A stretch of DNA of 27,782 nt, taken from contig MUCU01000002.1 of NCBI GenBank assembly GCA_002817055.1, forward strand, positions 1 to 27,782. Reading direction: 5' to 3'. The translations under genes and the position numbers were made by a program. Origin of the DNA: SAR202 cluster bacterium Io17-Chloro-G7. Lineage in GTDB: Bacteria; Chloroflexota; Dehalococcoidia; UBA3495. Numbering within the stretch: the stretch's first letter is position 1; each line of letters starts with the position of its first letter. Below, one piece after another: positions 16,819-24,368 of the stretch. Under the pieces are notes generated by a model, which was not told where the DNA came from, made no database searches, and saw only the letters and a list, made by a program, of their open reading frames with translations.

Positions 16819-16845
16819 GCCGGTCTCACCACAAGCCGGTCTCAC
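16819..16845 (+). repeat. Direct repeat in the carB leader
   Basis: GCCGGTCTCAC occurs at 16819-16829 and again at 16835-16845, separated by 5 bp and ending 43 bp before the carB start. One and a half helical turns separate the copies, so a protein site is possible, but nothing identifies the binder. Confidence 0.4.
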
Positions 16846-16888
16846 AATGAAGATCGGCTCATTCTGGATGCCACTGAGGAGTTGACGA

Positions 16889-19800
16889 TTGGCCTATAGG
16901 CCGGAAAAAGTACTTGTCATCGGCTCGGGCCCTATTGTTATTGGCCAAGCGGCGGAATTCGATTACGCCGGAACCCAAGCCTGCAAAGCCCTCCGCGAGG
17001 AAGGTGTAATCACCGTTCTCGTCAATTCCAACCCGGCGACCATCATGACCGACCAAGGCATTGCCGACCGTGTTTACATTGAGCCCTTGACTGTGGAAGT
17101 GCTTGAGCGCGTGATCCAGAAGGAACGGCCCGACGGCATTTTGCCCACACTTGGCGGGCAGACCGGCCTCAACCTGGCGGTGGCTTTAGCCGACGCCGGC
17201 GTATTGGATAGATATAACGTTCGCATGCTGGGCACCCCTCTGGAGACGATACGCAAGTCTGAGGACCGGGACTTTTTCAGCCGGTTCTTGCAGGAGTTGG
17301 GCGAACCCGAGCCCAGCAACATATCCGTGACATCCATTGATGAGGCCCGAACCCACGCTCGGGAAGTTGGTCTGCCTCTGGTAATTCGCCCTGCCTACAC
17401 GCTGGGCGGCACCGGTGGGGGGATTGCCAATACATGGGATGAATTTGAGGCAATCGTAGCCAATGGGTTAGCCCGGAGCCCCATTACACAAGTATTGCTG
17501 GAACAGTCTCTGGTAGGTTGGAAGGAAATCGAGTACGAGGTAATGCGGGACAGCGCCGACAACTGCATTACGGTATGCAACATGGAAAACTTGGACCCAA
17601 TGGGGGTTCATACCGGGGACAGCATCGTTGTTGCTCCCAGCCAGACCTTGAGCGACAAAGAGTATCAGATGTTGCGCTCGGCTAGCCTCAGGATTATTCG
17701 CGGCCTGGGCATTGAGGGTGGATGCAACGTTCAGTTTGCCCTGCAGCCACACACCATGGTGCGAGACACCTTGGGGCAGGCCGACCTACACCAATCGCCT
17801 TACTACGTTATTGAAGTCAATCCACGGGTCAGTCGCAGTTCGGCCCTTGCCAGCAAGGCGACAGGATACCCAATTGCCAGGGTTGCGGCTAAGATTGCGG
17901 TGGGCAAGCGGTTGGACGAAATTCCAAATGCGGTAACAAACCTGACCAATTCCGCTTTCGAGCCAGCCCTCGACTACTGCGTGGTCAAATTCCCTCGTTG
18001 GCCCTTTGACAAGTTCCCTCACGGAGACCGCCGCACCACCACCCAAATGAAAGCCACGGGTGAAGTAATGGTGATCGACCGTTCTTTTGAGGCTGCGCTG
18101 CAAAAGGCGACACGGTCCTTGGAACTTGGTGGTCACAGCCTGCTGTGGGAAGACCGTCCATGGTCTGCCCATGAGAACTTTTCTCTGGACAATCTCCCCC
18201 TGGGGCCCAATGACCTTCGGGTGTGGGCTATGATGGCGGCCCTGCGCCGGGATGTGAGTCCGGATACTCTGGTCAGGACTACTCACATAGATCCCTGGTT
18301 CATCAGCGCTCTATCCCGAATTGTCGCAATGGAACGGCGTTTGCTTTCCGAAGCCTTAACGCCGGATTTGTTGCGCCGGGCTAAGCGAATTGGCTTCTCC
18401 GACGAGCAGGTAGGTACGCTGGCCGACATGCTGCCGGAGCAAGTGCGCTCTCAGCGCCGCCAATGGGATATACGACCGGTGTATAAGATGGTCGATACAT
18501 GCGCCGCCGAATTCGAAGCGGCCACGCCCTACTATTACAGCACTTATGACCAAGAGAACGAAGCCCCACCCCTGCCCGGCAAGAAGGCGGTGGTGATCGG
18601 CAGCGGTCCCATACGCATCGGCCAAGGGATTGAGTTCGACTACTGTAGCGTCCACGCTGCGTGGGCCCTGTCCCAAGAGGGTGTTTCCAGCATCATGGTC
18701 AACTCTAATCCAGAGACCGTCTCCACCGATTTTGACGCCAGCGACCGTCTCTACTTCGAACCCTTGGACGAAGAAGCACTTAGGGACATCCTGGAAAACG
18801 AGACGGTCGATGACCAGCCGCCGCCCGTGGTGGTGCAATTTGGCGGCCAGACCGCCATTGACCTCTCCCAGTCGTTGGGCAATGTTGGCCTACCCATTCT
18901 GGGTTCCAGCGCCGAGGCCATAGACATTGCTTCGGACCGGCATAAGTTCGAAGAGTTCATGGTCCGTTTGGGTATCCCCCAACCTCCCGGCGCCACCGTG
19001 AGCTCGGTCCAGGAAGCCCTTCTCGTGGCCCAAAACATCGGCTACCCTGCCGTGGTCCGACCCAGTTACGTGCTTGGTGGGCGGGCCATGGAAATTGTTC
19101 AAAACGCTACCGAGCTAATTCGCTATTTGACAGTCGCTTCGGAGATTGCCCCCGACAAACCAGTTCTCATCGACCATTACATGGAAGGCAAAGAGTGCGA
19201 GGTAGACGCCATTTGCGATGGCCAACGGGTACTGATACCCGGCGTCATGGAGCATATAGAAAGAGCCGGGGTGCATAGCGGAGACTCCATGGCCACCTAT
19301 CCAGGGTTGAACCTCAGCGACGAAGAGGTCGCCACCATTGTCGATTACACCACGCGGATTGGCCTGGCGTTGGAGGTGCGGGGTCTGATGAACGTCCAGT
19401 TCGTGATCCAAGGCGGGGCTCCCTACCGAAGTCCCTTCTTGAGCACCGGAGAGAGCCAATCGACCACCGTATATGTAATTGAGGTAAATCCACGGGGCAG
19501 CAGGACCATACCTTTCATTTCAAAGGTTACAGGAGTGCCTGTGGTCGGCATCGCCACCCGGGTAATGTTGGGTAAAAACCTGGAGCAGCAGGGTTATGAG
19601 GGAGGGCTGTGGCCCACCCAGAACCTGGTTGGAATCAAGGCGCCAGTGTTTTCCATGGTGAAACTTGTTGGCGTCGACTGGCACTTGGGCCCGGAAATGA
19701 AGTCCACCGGCGAAGTGATGGGTATCGACAGGGACTTTCCGAACGCTTTGACCAAAGCGTTGATGGCATCCGGACTCAGCTTGGAAAGAGGAATGGGAGT

Positions 19801-20194
19801 ACTACTCAGCATTGCGGACCAGCATAAGGCCGAAGTGACCTCCCTTGTGCGAGAACTGGACCAAGCTGGCTGTCACCTATATGCCACCGAAGGAACTGCT
19901 GCTATGATCGCCGCCATGGGAATGCCGGTGACCATGACCACCAAGAAGATGGGGGAAGGCCACCCCAACGTTGTGGATGTCATTGAAGATGGCAGTGTGG
20001 GGGCCGTGATCAATACGGTCTCGGAAGCGAGTTCGGTATTGCGGGACGGCTATTTAATTCGCCGGGCTGCCGCCGAACGCCAAGTTCCCTGCTTCACTTC
20101 CTTGGATACTGCTAGGGCGGCGGTCCAAGACCTGCTTATGGAACATAGCAACTACAGCGTGCTGTGTATTGACGAATATTTGGACCGTGGTTAA
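16889..20194 (+). CDS. carB: Carbamoyl-phosphate synthase, large subunit
   Basis: CarB makes carbamoyl phosphate from bicarbonate, ammonia and two ATP. Its 1101 residues contain the duplicated biotin-carboxylase/ATP-grasp halves (1-400 and about 560-940), the oligomerisation domain between them, and the C-terminal MGS-like allosteric domain (SLERGMGVLLSIADQHK, ATEGTAAMI). NPRVSRSSALASKATGYPIA is intact. The protein is about 28 residues longer than E. coli CarB. The excess is in two loops at equivalent positions of the two ATP-grasp domains, each just before VIEVNPR (near 286-305 and 840-860). The start is TTG at 16889, seven bases after GAGGAG, giving the canonical RPEKVLVIGSGPIVIGQ. An ATG start would lose this motif. 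Last gene of the pyr operon. Confidence 0.95.
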   Translation: MAYRPEKVLVIGSGPIVIGQAAEFDYAGTQACKALREEGVITVLVNSNPATIMTDQGIADRVYIEPLTVEVLERVIQKERPDGILPTLGGQTGLNLAVALADAGVLDRYNVRMLGTPLETIRKSEDRDFFSRFLQELGEPEPSNISVTSIDEARTHAREVGLPLVIRPAYTLGGTGGGIANTWDEFEAIVANGLARSPITQVLLEQSLVGWKEIEYEVMRDSADNCITVCNMENLDPMGVHTGDSIVVAPSQTLSDKEYQMLRSASLRIIRGLGIEGGCNVQFALQPHTMVRDTLGQADLHQSPYYVIEVNPRVSRSSALASKATGYPIARVAAKIAVGKRLDEIPNAVTNLTNSAFEPALDYCVVKFPRWPFDKFPHGDRRTTTQMKATGEVMVIDRSFEAALQKATRSLELGGHSLLWEDRPWSAHENFSLDNLPLGPNDLRVWAMMAALRRDVSPDTLVRTTHIDPWFISALSRIVAMERRLLSEALTPDLLRRAKRIGFSDEQVGTLADMLPEQVRSQRRQWDIRPVYKMVDTCAAEFEAATPYYYSTYDQENEAPPLPGKKAVVIGSGPIRIGQGIEFDYCSVHAAWALSQEGVSSIMVNSNPETVSTDFDASDRLYFEPLDEEALRDILENETVDDQPPPVVVQFGGQTAIDLSQSLGNVGLPILGSSAEAIDIASDRHKFEEFMVRLGIPQPPGATVSSVQEALLVAQNIGYPAVVRPSYVLGGRAMEIVQNATELIRYLTVASEIAPDKPVLIDHYMEGKECEVDAICDGQRVLIPGVMEHIERAGVHSGDSMATYPGLNLSDEEVATIVDYTTRIGLALEVRGLMNVQFVIQGGAPYRSPFLSTGESQSTTVYVIEVNPRGSRTIPFISKVTGVPVVGIATRVMLGKNLEQQGYEGGLWPTQNLVGIKAPVFSMVKLVGVDWHLGPEMKSTGEVMGIDRDFPNALTKALMASGLSLERGMGVLLSIADQHKAEVTSLVRELDQAGCHLYATEGTAAMIAAMGMPVTMTTKKMGEGHPNVVDVIEDGSVGAVINTVSEASSVLRDGYLIRRAAAERQVPCFTSLDTARAAVQDLLMEHSNYSVLCIDEYLDRG

Positions 20195-20382
20195 CTCATC
20201 CCGTATGAATGTATCTAAGGCCTTCCTCACCCTCACGTACAGGCTTCTGTCAGAGTGAATCCAATCTCCATCATGGGCCGGGTAGTGAGAATCTAATGAG
20301 TATGCACCGCTCGTGGCCACCGTTAAACCTTGCGCATCGGGTTAACCACAATTATCCGTTATAATGTTCTAGAGGTGACACA

Positions 20383-20427
20383 TTGCGGTACAAAGTTGTT
20401 TTGCAGGAACCAGAGGAAGGCTTCAGC
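20383..20427 (+). pseudogene. HicB-antitoxin-like 5' remnant
   Basis: From TTG at 20383 the frame reads RYKVVLQEPEEGFS, which matches the usual HicB/UPF0150 beginning (RYxVVLExEEEGGY). The similarity stops there: the expected VPxLPGC core is absent. A TATAAT (20360-20365) and GAGGTGA (20372-20378) remain in front of it, so the regulatory start of a gene seems to have been left behind. The match is short and could be chance. Confidence 0.35.
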
Positions 20428-20491
20428 CAGTTTCGGTTCCTCAGTCATTACATTTCCTTGCATCCAATAGATTCACAATTTCTTCGGCACT

Positions 20492-20606
20492 CTAAACATG
20501 ATGCGCAACCCCAGCGGCCATGGTCGGCGCCGTGGGGTAAAGCTTGGCCTTGGCCATTTCGTATGCTTGGGGGCAGCGGCCGCCACATCTACAATATCGC
20601 CAGACC
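20492..20606 (-). pseudogene. Decayed 3' end of a second ornithine cyclodeaminase-family gene
   Basis: Directly after the vapC stop, the minus strand encodes SGDIVDVAAAA. After a frameshift it continues AYEMAKAKLYPTAPTMAAGV and a stop at 20492-20494. This matches the C-terminus of the intact gene at 21332-22285 (GVADVAAAALAYEKAKAKS). DNA 20543-20588 lines up with 21359-21402, with a 2-base length difference in the G run that causes the frameshift. It is therefore a duplicated or displaced gene end, not functional. Confidence 0.7.
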
Positions 20607-20608
20607 AG

Positions 20609-21040
20609 TTACGCCTCAAGGGGGTGCCGCCACTTTAAACCAGGAAACCTGCTGTAATCCCAGTCGGATGTGACCCATACACTGCCCGATTCGATAGCCA
20701 AAGCGGCCAGGTATGCGTCTGGAACCAGGTTGCCCTTGGCGTTAATCTGCTGGCAAAGCCTGGTAAAAATCGCCCAGTGGCGCGGGCCTTGAAAAATTTG
20801 GACGCAGTCAGGCTGATTTCGGACCTGGTTTGCGAATTCGATCGCGGGGCCAATTTCGCTCGGTGGGTTGAAGATGCCCGGATGAGTAACAATACGGAGA
20901 AAGCCGCTTAAAACTATATCGGGTATTCCGTAAGCCTCGTCGCCAAGAATTAATACTTCCAACCAAAGACCGTAGGCGCGATAGTTCGGAGAGTCATCCC
21001 TGAAGGCGTAAACCAACACGTTGACGTCAAGTTGGTCCAC
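20609..21040 (-). CDS. vapC: PIN-domain toxin, VapC family
   Basis: A 143-residue PIN-domain ribonuclease; family members cleave tRNA or other RNA in a Mg2+-dependent way and are neutralised by VapB. It starts LDVNVLVYAFRDDSP with Asp5, followed by VLSGFLRIVTHPGIF (43-57), the acidic Asp108 in VPDAYLAALAIE, and Asp126/Asp128 in TSDWDYSRFPGLKW. These match the PIN subfamily with xGFLRxVTxPxxF. The start overlaps the antitoxin gene by 14 bp, the normal VapBC arrangement with coupled translation. The gene looks intact, since all the acidic active-site positions I can place are present. Confidence 0.87.
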   Translation of the reverse strand: MDQLDVNVLVYAFRDDSPNYRAYGLWLEVLILGDEAYGIPDIVLSGFLRIVTHPGIFNPPSEIGPAIEFANQVRNQPDCVQIFQGPRHWAIFTRLCQQINAKGNLVPDAYLAALAIESGSVWVTSDWDYSRFPGLKWRHPLEA

Positions 21041-21275
21041 TATATCGTTCCATGATCTCGAGCAGAGCCGCCGAATCGTCTAGGTTAATTCCAGGCTGAA
21101 GGCCACTCCCAGAGTCGGTTTTTAACTTGATTGGATCCCTGCGGTTTAGGCGACTACGGGCCAGCATATCCCGCAGAGCTTCCTCAATGACCGATGTGAG
21201 GCTCCGGCCTGTGGCAGCGGCAAGCATCTTTGCTTCGGTTAGGAGCTGGTCATTTAATCTAATCGTAGTCCTCAT
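21027..21275 (-). CDS. vapB: Ribbon-helix-helix antitoxin, VapB-like
   Basis: An 82-residue small DNA-binding antitoxin. The N-terminal MRTTIRLNDQLLTEAKMLA followed by TGRSLTSVIEEALRDML is a ribbon-helix-helix fold (residues 1-40). The C-terminal tail (about 45-82, GLQPGINLDDSAALLEIME) would wrap around the toxin. It overlaps vapC by 14 bp. No Shine-Dalgarno precedes the ATG, and the promoter's -10 ends only 7 bp before it, so the mRNA is probably leaderless. Autorepression by the VapBC complex is expected from the family. Confidence 0.82.
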   Translation of the reverse strand: MRTTIRLNDQLLTEAKMLAAATGRSLTSVIEEALRDMLARSRLNRRDPIKLKTDSGSGLQPGINLDDSAALLEIMERYSGPT

Positions 21276-21282
21276 ACATCAA

Positions 21283-21311
21283 AGCATAATTGGCTGGCAT
21301 AAATATGTCAA
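21283..21311 (-). promoter_or_regulatory. Promoter of vapBC (near-consensus, leaderless)
   Basis: On the minus strand a perfect TTGACA (21306-21311), a 17-bp spacer and TATGCT (21283-21288). Only 7 bases separate the -10 from the vapB ATG at 21275, placing the predicted transcription start at or next to the A of ATG. Confidence 0.65.
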
Positions 21312-21331
21312 AAGTTGATTTGCCAGCCCCG

Positions 21332-22285
21332 CTACCAGTCCATCTCCATTCCTAGGCTCTTGGCCTTGGCTTTTTCATATGCTAGGGCAGCGGCCGCCAC
21401 ATCGGCGACCCCCGTGCCCATGAGTTTAGCGTAAATTATCTGCCGGTCATTATCCCGGCCCTTGACCTTGCCTGCCACCGCATGGCGCAGTTCTAACAGT
21501 TGGCTCCATTGCAGAAGTCCCCGGTCTACCGCGCTGGCCATGTCCCCGGCCTCTACCGGTGCTTGCTCCGAAGAATCGACAAAAATCTTGTCGGCCTTAG
21601 CGAAAGTGGCGTCGTCCACTTCCTGATGGCGCCAACTAGTGGGTCCAGCGCCGATGACGGTGTTTCCGGCGGTCAGCCAGTCACCCTCCAACACCGGTGT
21701 GGTAGTTGCCGCTATGCAGATTATTATGTCGCTGCCCTCAACCGCTTGCCGGTTGCTGTCCGCGGCCGTAACTTCAATTCCCAGAGTATCGCCCACTGAG
21801 CGAGCGAAAGCTTCCCGCCGCTCGGGGTTGCGGCTATAAGCAGTAATTTTCTTAATGTTCCGCACCTTGGTTACCGCCTCAAGCTGGGTCGGGGCTTGAC
21901 CGCCAGTGCCTATTATGCCGACGGTCGACGCGTCGGATTTGGCCAAGTGCCTCACGGCCACACCGGAAGTTGCTCCTGTCCTTAGCTGGCCCAGTCTATT
22001 GGCCTGGGTGTAGCACAGAAGTTTGCCCGTTTCGGCGTCGTACAAGCTCACCTGAAAGGAATAAACACCTTTGACTACCGTGTAGGTCTTAACACCCAGC
22101 ATTCCCTGATAATGCAGGCCTCCGCCCATCACAGAAAGCATGCCGCCGCTGGCAATAATCTTGCGGCGGGCTAGGTTATAGGCTTCGCCGTTACCGTAAT
22201 GACACTGCATCGACTCGATTGCATCGATCATATCGTCCATAGAAACACATTGACGTACTTCTTCGTCTTTCAGGAATAGAGCCAT
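21332..22285 (-). CDS. Ornithine cyclodeaminase/mu-crystallin family dehydrogenase
   Basis: A 317-residue NAD(P)-dependent enzyme of the OCD/mu-crystallin family. Known members include ornithine cyclodeaminase, alanine dehydrogenase and ketimine reductase. The substrate-side Lys66 in LGVKTYT and LRTGATSGVA (101-110) precede a Rossmann motif VGIIGTGGQA (122-131). DIIICIAATTTPVLEGDWL and the C-terminal GVADVAAAALAYEKAKA complete the fold. No ornithine- or proline-related neighbour narrows the substrate. A diverged copy of its last ~100 bp lies 800 bp downstream beyond vapBC. No convincing Shine-Dalgarno was identified for the ATG at 22285. Confidence 0.85.
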   Translation of the reverse strand: MALFLKDEEVRQCVSMDDMIDAIESMQCHYGNGEAYNLARRKIIASGGMLSVMGGGLHYQGMLGVKTYTVVKGVYSFQVSLYDAETGKLLCYTQANRLGQLRTGATSGVAVRHLAKSDASTVGIIGTGGQAPTQLEAVTKVRNIKKITAYSRNPERREAFARSVGDTLGIEVTAADSNRQAVEGSDIIICIAATTTPVLEGDWLTAGNTVIGAGPTSWRHQEVDDATFAKADKIFVDSSEQAPVEAGDMASAVDRGLLQWSQLLELRHAVAGKVKGRDNDRQIIYAKLMGTGVADVAAAALAYEKAKAKSLGMEMDW

Positions 22286-22671
22286 TTTCGCCAGTCCTCC
22301 GGACGATCAAAACCCATCGGCGCAGGTCATCGCCCATTAATTTCGTATCATGTTCGTCTGTCTTAAGTTCTTCTATTTTGAATGAATCCAGTTTTAGCCG
22401 GACCGCGGAAGGTCGGCTATCACCAATTTTCCTTCGGGGAAAGGCAATAGTGTAACCTGGGGCCTAGCCGATGGCAATAATCGCACGGGGCCGCAGGAAA
22501 TGGAGTCGGAAAATCAAGTTTGTTGGAACAGTGGGAGCCGCCGCCACGGGCTAGCGAAGATTTTCGTTTGGGGCAATTAAGAAGGGGTGTATGGGGGAAT
22601 CCGGAACGACCGAGCGAACTGATGACCAACACCGACCATCGAGGACTGAAGGAACGGGTGACTCTTAGACT
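22286..22671. other. Gap between the ocd homologue and the ferredoxin gene
   Basis: I see no convincing gene, RNA or repeat in these 386 bp. The short open frames present lack Shine-Dalgarno sequences and recognisable content. A promoter for the minus-strand ocd gene is expected but not identifiable. Confidence 0.3.
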
Positions 22672-22917
22672 TTATTTCTTGTCGAAGAACTCCCGATTCT
22701 TACGGATGTATGTCCGCCATTTGGCGGGAACCGTGAACTCATCGAAGATGGCATTTACCGGACATACCGACTCGCAGTAGGCACAGTCTATACATGAAAC
22801 CGGGTCTATGAAGAACATTCTGTCGTCTTCGGTAGTCTGGATGCAGTCTACGGGACAAACATCCACGCAGGAGGCGTCCTTTACTTCTAAGCAAGGTTCA
22901 GTAATGACGAAAGGCAT
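22672..22917 (-). CDS. Ferredoxin, 7Fe (3Fe-4S/4Fe-4S) type
   Basis: An 81-residue electron carrier. Cysteines C9, C17 and C52 suit a 3Fe-4S cluster, and C21, C42, C45 and C48 a 4Fe-4S cluster, with an extra Cys25. This spacing (C-x7-C-x3-CP, later CxxCxxCxxxCP) is that of FdxA/Azotobacter FdI-type ferredoxins, shortened at the C-terminus. The tail AKWRTYIRKNREFFDKK is basic and resembles that family. It is monocistronic, divergent from the LysR gene. A promoter AAGACA-17-TATAAT lies at 22958-22986; the Shine-Dalgarno is poor (GGGA). Confidence 0.9.
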   Translation of the reverse strand: MPFVITEPCLEVKDASCVDVCPVDCIQTTEDDRMFFIDPVSCIDCAYCESVCPVNAIFDEFTVPAKWRTYIRKNREFFDKK

Positions 22918-22957
22918 TTTTTCCCGTTGGCTCGAAGCTCGATTTCGTGGTATCGGG

Positions 22958-22986
22958 ATTATAAAGCTGAGTTCTTATTGTGTCTT
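22958..22986 (-). promoter_or_regulatory. Promoter of the ferredoxin gene
   Basis: Minus strand: AAGACA (22981-22986), 17-bp spacer, perfect TATAAT (22958-22963), giving a ~35-base leader before the ATG at 22917. Confidence 0.5.
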
Positions 22987-23024
22987 TTTCGCTTAAGCCT
23001 AATTTTCAGATTTGTCTTGGTATT

Positions 23025-23057
23025 TTGTCAAGTTATAGTGTGTGATATATTATATCA
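23025..23057 (+). promoter_or_regulatory. LysR-gene promoter with overlapping palindromic operator
   Basis: TTGTCA (23025-23030), 17-bp spacer, TATTAT (23048-23053). A perfect odd palindrome, TGATATA-T-TATATCA (23043-23057), covers the -10. It has the AT-rich dyad form of LysR sites, although the strict T-N11-A spacing is not met. Autorepression is inferred from the overlap. Confidence 0.5.
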
Positions 23058-23089
23058 AATTCGGCGATGCGTCTTAGGGGGCAGACCGC

Positions 23090-24049
23090 ATGGAACTTCG
23101 TGAATTAATCAGTTTTTACCATGTAGCCCGTCTACGGAGTGTTTCCAAAGCAGCGCGGACATTGGAGTTGGGGCAACCAACTGTCACAACCCATCTACGG
23201 AAGTTGGAAGACGAGTTCGGCGTTACCCTTTTTGACCGCATCAAGCGGCCCATCCAACTGACGTCCGAAGGGCTGACACTGCTGGAGTTGGTAACCCCTG
23301 TAGTGGAGGCTGTGGATACCCTAAAAACCCAAATGGACTACTCCGAGCGTCGTGGTTCGTTCGTGGTCGGGGCTTACCCCGATTTGGTATTGCACCACTT
23401 GCCAAACAGTATACAGTCGTTCAACTCCGAGTACCCGGATGTCCGGCTACGGCTTTTGGCCCGCTCCTATATGCCTCTGGTGCAACTGGTCAGGTCCGGA
23501 GAAGTCGACCTGGCCTTGTGCGCACCACCGCCACCCGACGAAGCGTCTCTTGAGTTTGATCGGCTATTCTCCTACAACGTGATATTGATCACACCTCTCG
23601 GTCATCCCTTGGCGAATAAAACCAATATTGAGCTAAAGGATATTGCGGCTTTTCCGATGATCCTGCCAGGGCCGGGCTCATTGACCAGAATGAAGGTAGA
23701 GCAGGCCTTGAAAGCGGATGGCATAAGCTTTGACGTTATCTTGGCTATGGACGATAGTGAATCTATCAAGCGATACGTCGAAATAGGCATGGGCGTGGCC
23801 GTCAGCAATGACTTTACTCTGCACCCGGACGACCTCCACCGTTTCGGCGTAGTCCGCTTGAACCACATCTTCCCGAGTTCGGAAATTGGCGTGTGCACTT
23901 TAAAGGGAAAGTTCTTGGGAAGGGCCGTGAGGAATTTCATTGACATCATGGAAGTGGACCTACGAAGATTCCACCCGGAGCCTTGGGTGTGGCCAGAAGC
24001 TGCAGCCGATGCGAGCCTGATGGCTCCGGCGGCGAGCCAGGATAGGTAA
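23090..24049 (+). CDS. LysR-family transcriptional regulator
   Basis: A 319-residue regulator. The N-terminal winged helix-turn-helix is clear: LISFYHVARLRSVSKAARTL, then LGQPTVTTHLRKLEDEFGVTLFDR, residues 6-52. RPIQLTSEGLTLLELV and a linker helix lead into a periplasmic-binding-protein-like effector domain (about 90-300) with VRSGEVDLALCAPP and ITPLGHPLA. The effector is unknown; VTTHLRKLE and the early linker resemble the CysB/Cbl side of the family, but this is weak. It is divergent from the ferredoxin gene (172 bp apart), which is a candidate target. The Shine-Dalgarno is GGGGG about ten bases before the ATG. It converges on the DUF951 gene; a weak hairpin (CTGCGT/ACGCAG, 24112-24134) lies in the 106-bp gap. 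Confidence 0.9.
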   Translation: MELRELISFYHVARLRSVSKAARTLELGQPTVTTHLRKLEDEFGVTLFDRIKRPIQLTSEGLTLLELVTPVVEAVDTLKTQMDYSERRGSFVVGAYPDLVLHHLPNSIQSFNSEYPDVRLRLLARSYMPLVQLVRSGEVDLALCAPPPPDEASLEFDRLFSYNVILITPLGHPLANKTNIELKDIAAFPMILPGPGSLTRMKVEQALKADGISFDVILAMDDSESIKRYVEIGMGVAVSNDFTLHPDDLHRFGVVRLNHIFPSSEIGVCTLKGKFLGRAVRNFIDIMEVDLRRFHPEPWVWPEAAADASLMAPAASQDR

Positions 24050-24155
24050 CTTCCACGGCCGGAGCTAGGGCTACGGCGGTCGGAAACCCGTAACATACAG
24101 AGAGGAACATTCTGCGTTTCTACTTAATACGCAGGTATTGTAGTCCTGTTTCTGC

Positions 24156-24368
24156 CTATTTGGGGTCTTCCATTCCCGGTACCGGACGAGGGAGGACTTC
24201 TCGCACCCGCCGGTCCAGGTAGGACCTGGCCAGCAGAAGGCGCCGGTGGCAAGTTTGGCAGGTTATGCCGATGTCCGCCCCCAACCGCCCAACCTCCCAC
24301 AGGAACCCTCCGCATGGGTGGGCTTTCTTCATGCGGACCACATCGCCAATTTTTATATCTAAGGCCAT
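24156..24368 (-). CDS. DUF951 family protein (YyzM-like)
   Basis: A 70-residue protein of a small uncharacterised family, recognised by ALDIKIGDVVRMKKAHPCGG, then WEVGRLGADIGITCQTC and RRLLLARSYLDRRV. Cys19 (HPCG), Cys37 and Cys40 (CQTC) look like zinc ligands, and the SH3-like beta pattern suggests nucleic-acid contact. Neither role is proven. The ATG overlaps the end of pyrF by 10 bp, so it is translated from the same mRNA. The last ~15 residues (PRPVPGMEDPK) are a less conserved tail. Confidence 0.85.
   Translation of the reverse strand: MALDIKIGDVVRMKKAHPCGGFLWEVGRLGADIGITCQTCHRRLLLARSYLDRRVREVLPRPVPGMEDPK

Noticed and set aside
17786..18286. 166-aa minus-strand frame within carB
   Set aside because: Third-position pattern belongs to carB; no independent support.
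20054..20320. Minus-strand open frame over the carB 3' end and the following gap
   Set aside because: Overlaps conserved carB coding sequence, no Shine-Dalgarno, no recognised motif.
22520..22780. Plus-strand 86-aa frame before the ferredoxin
   Set aside because: Runs antisense into the ferredoxin gene, no motif and no ribosome-binding site.
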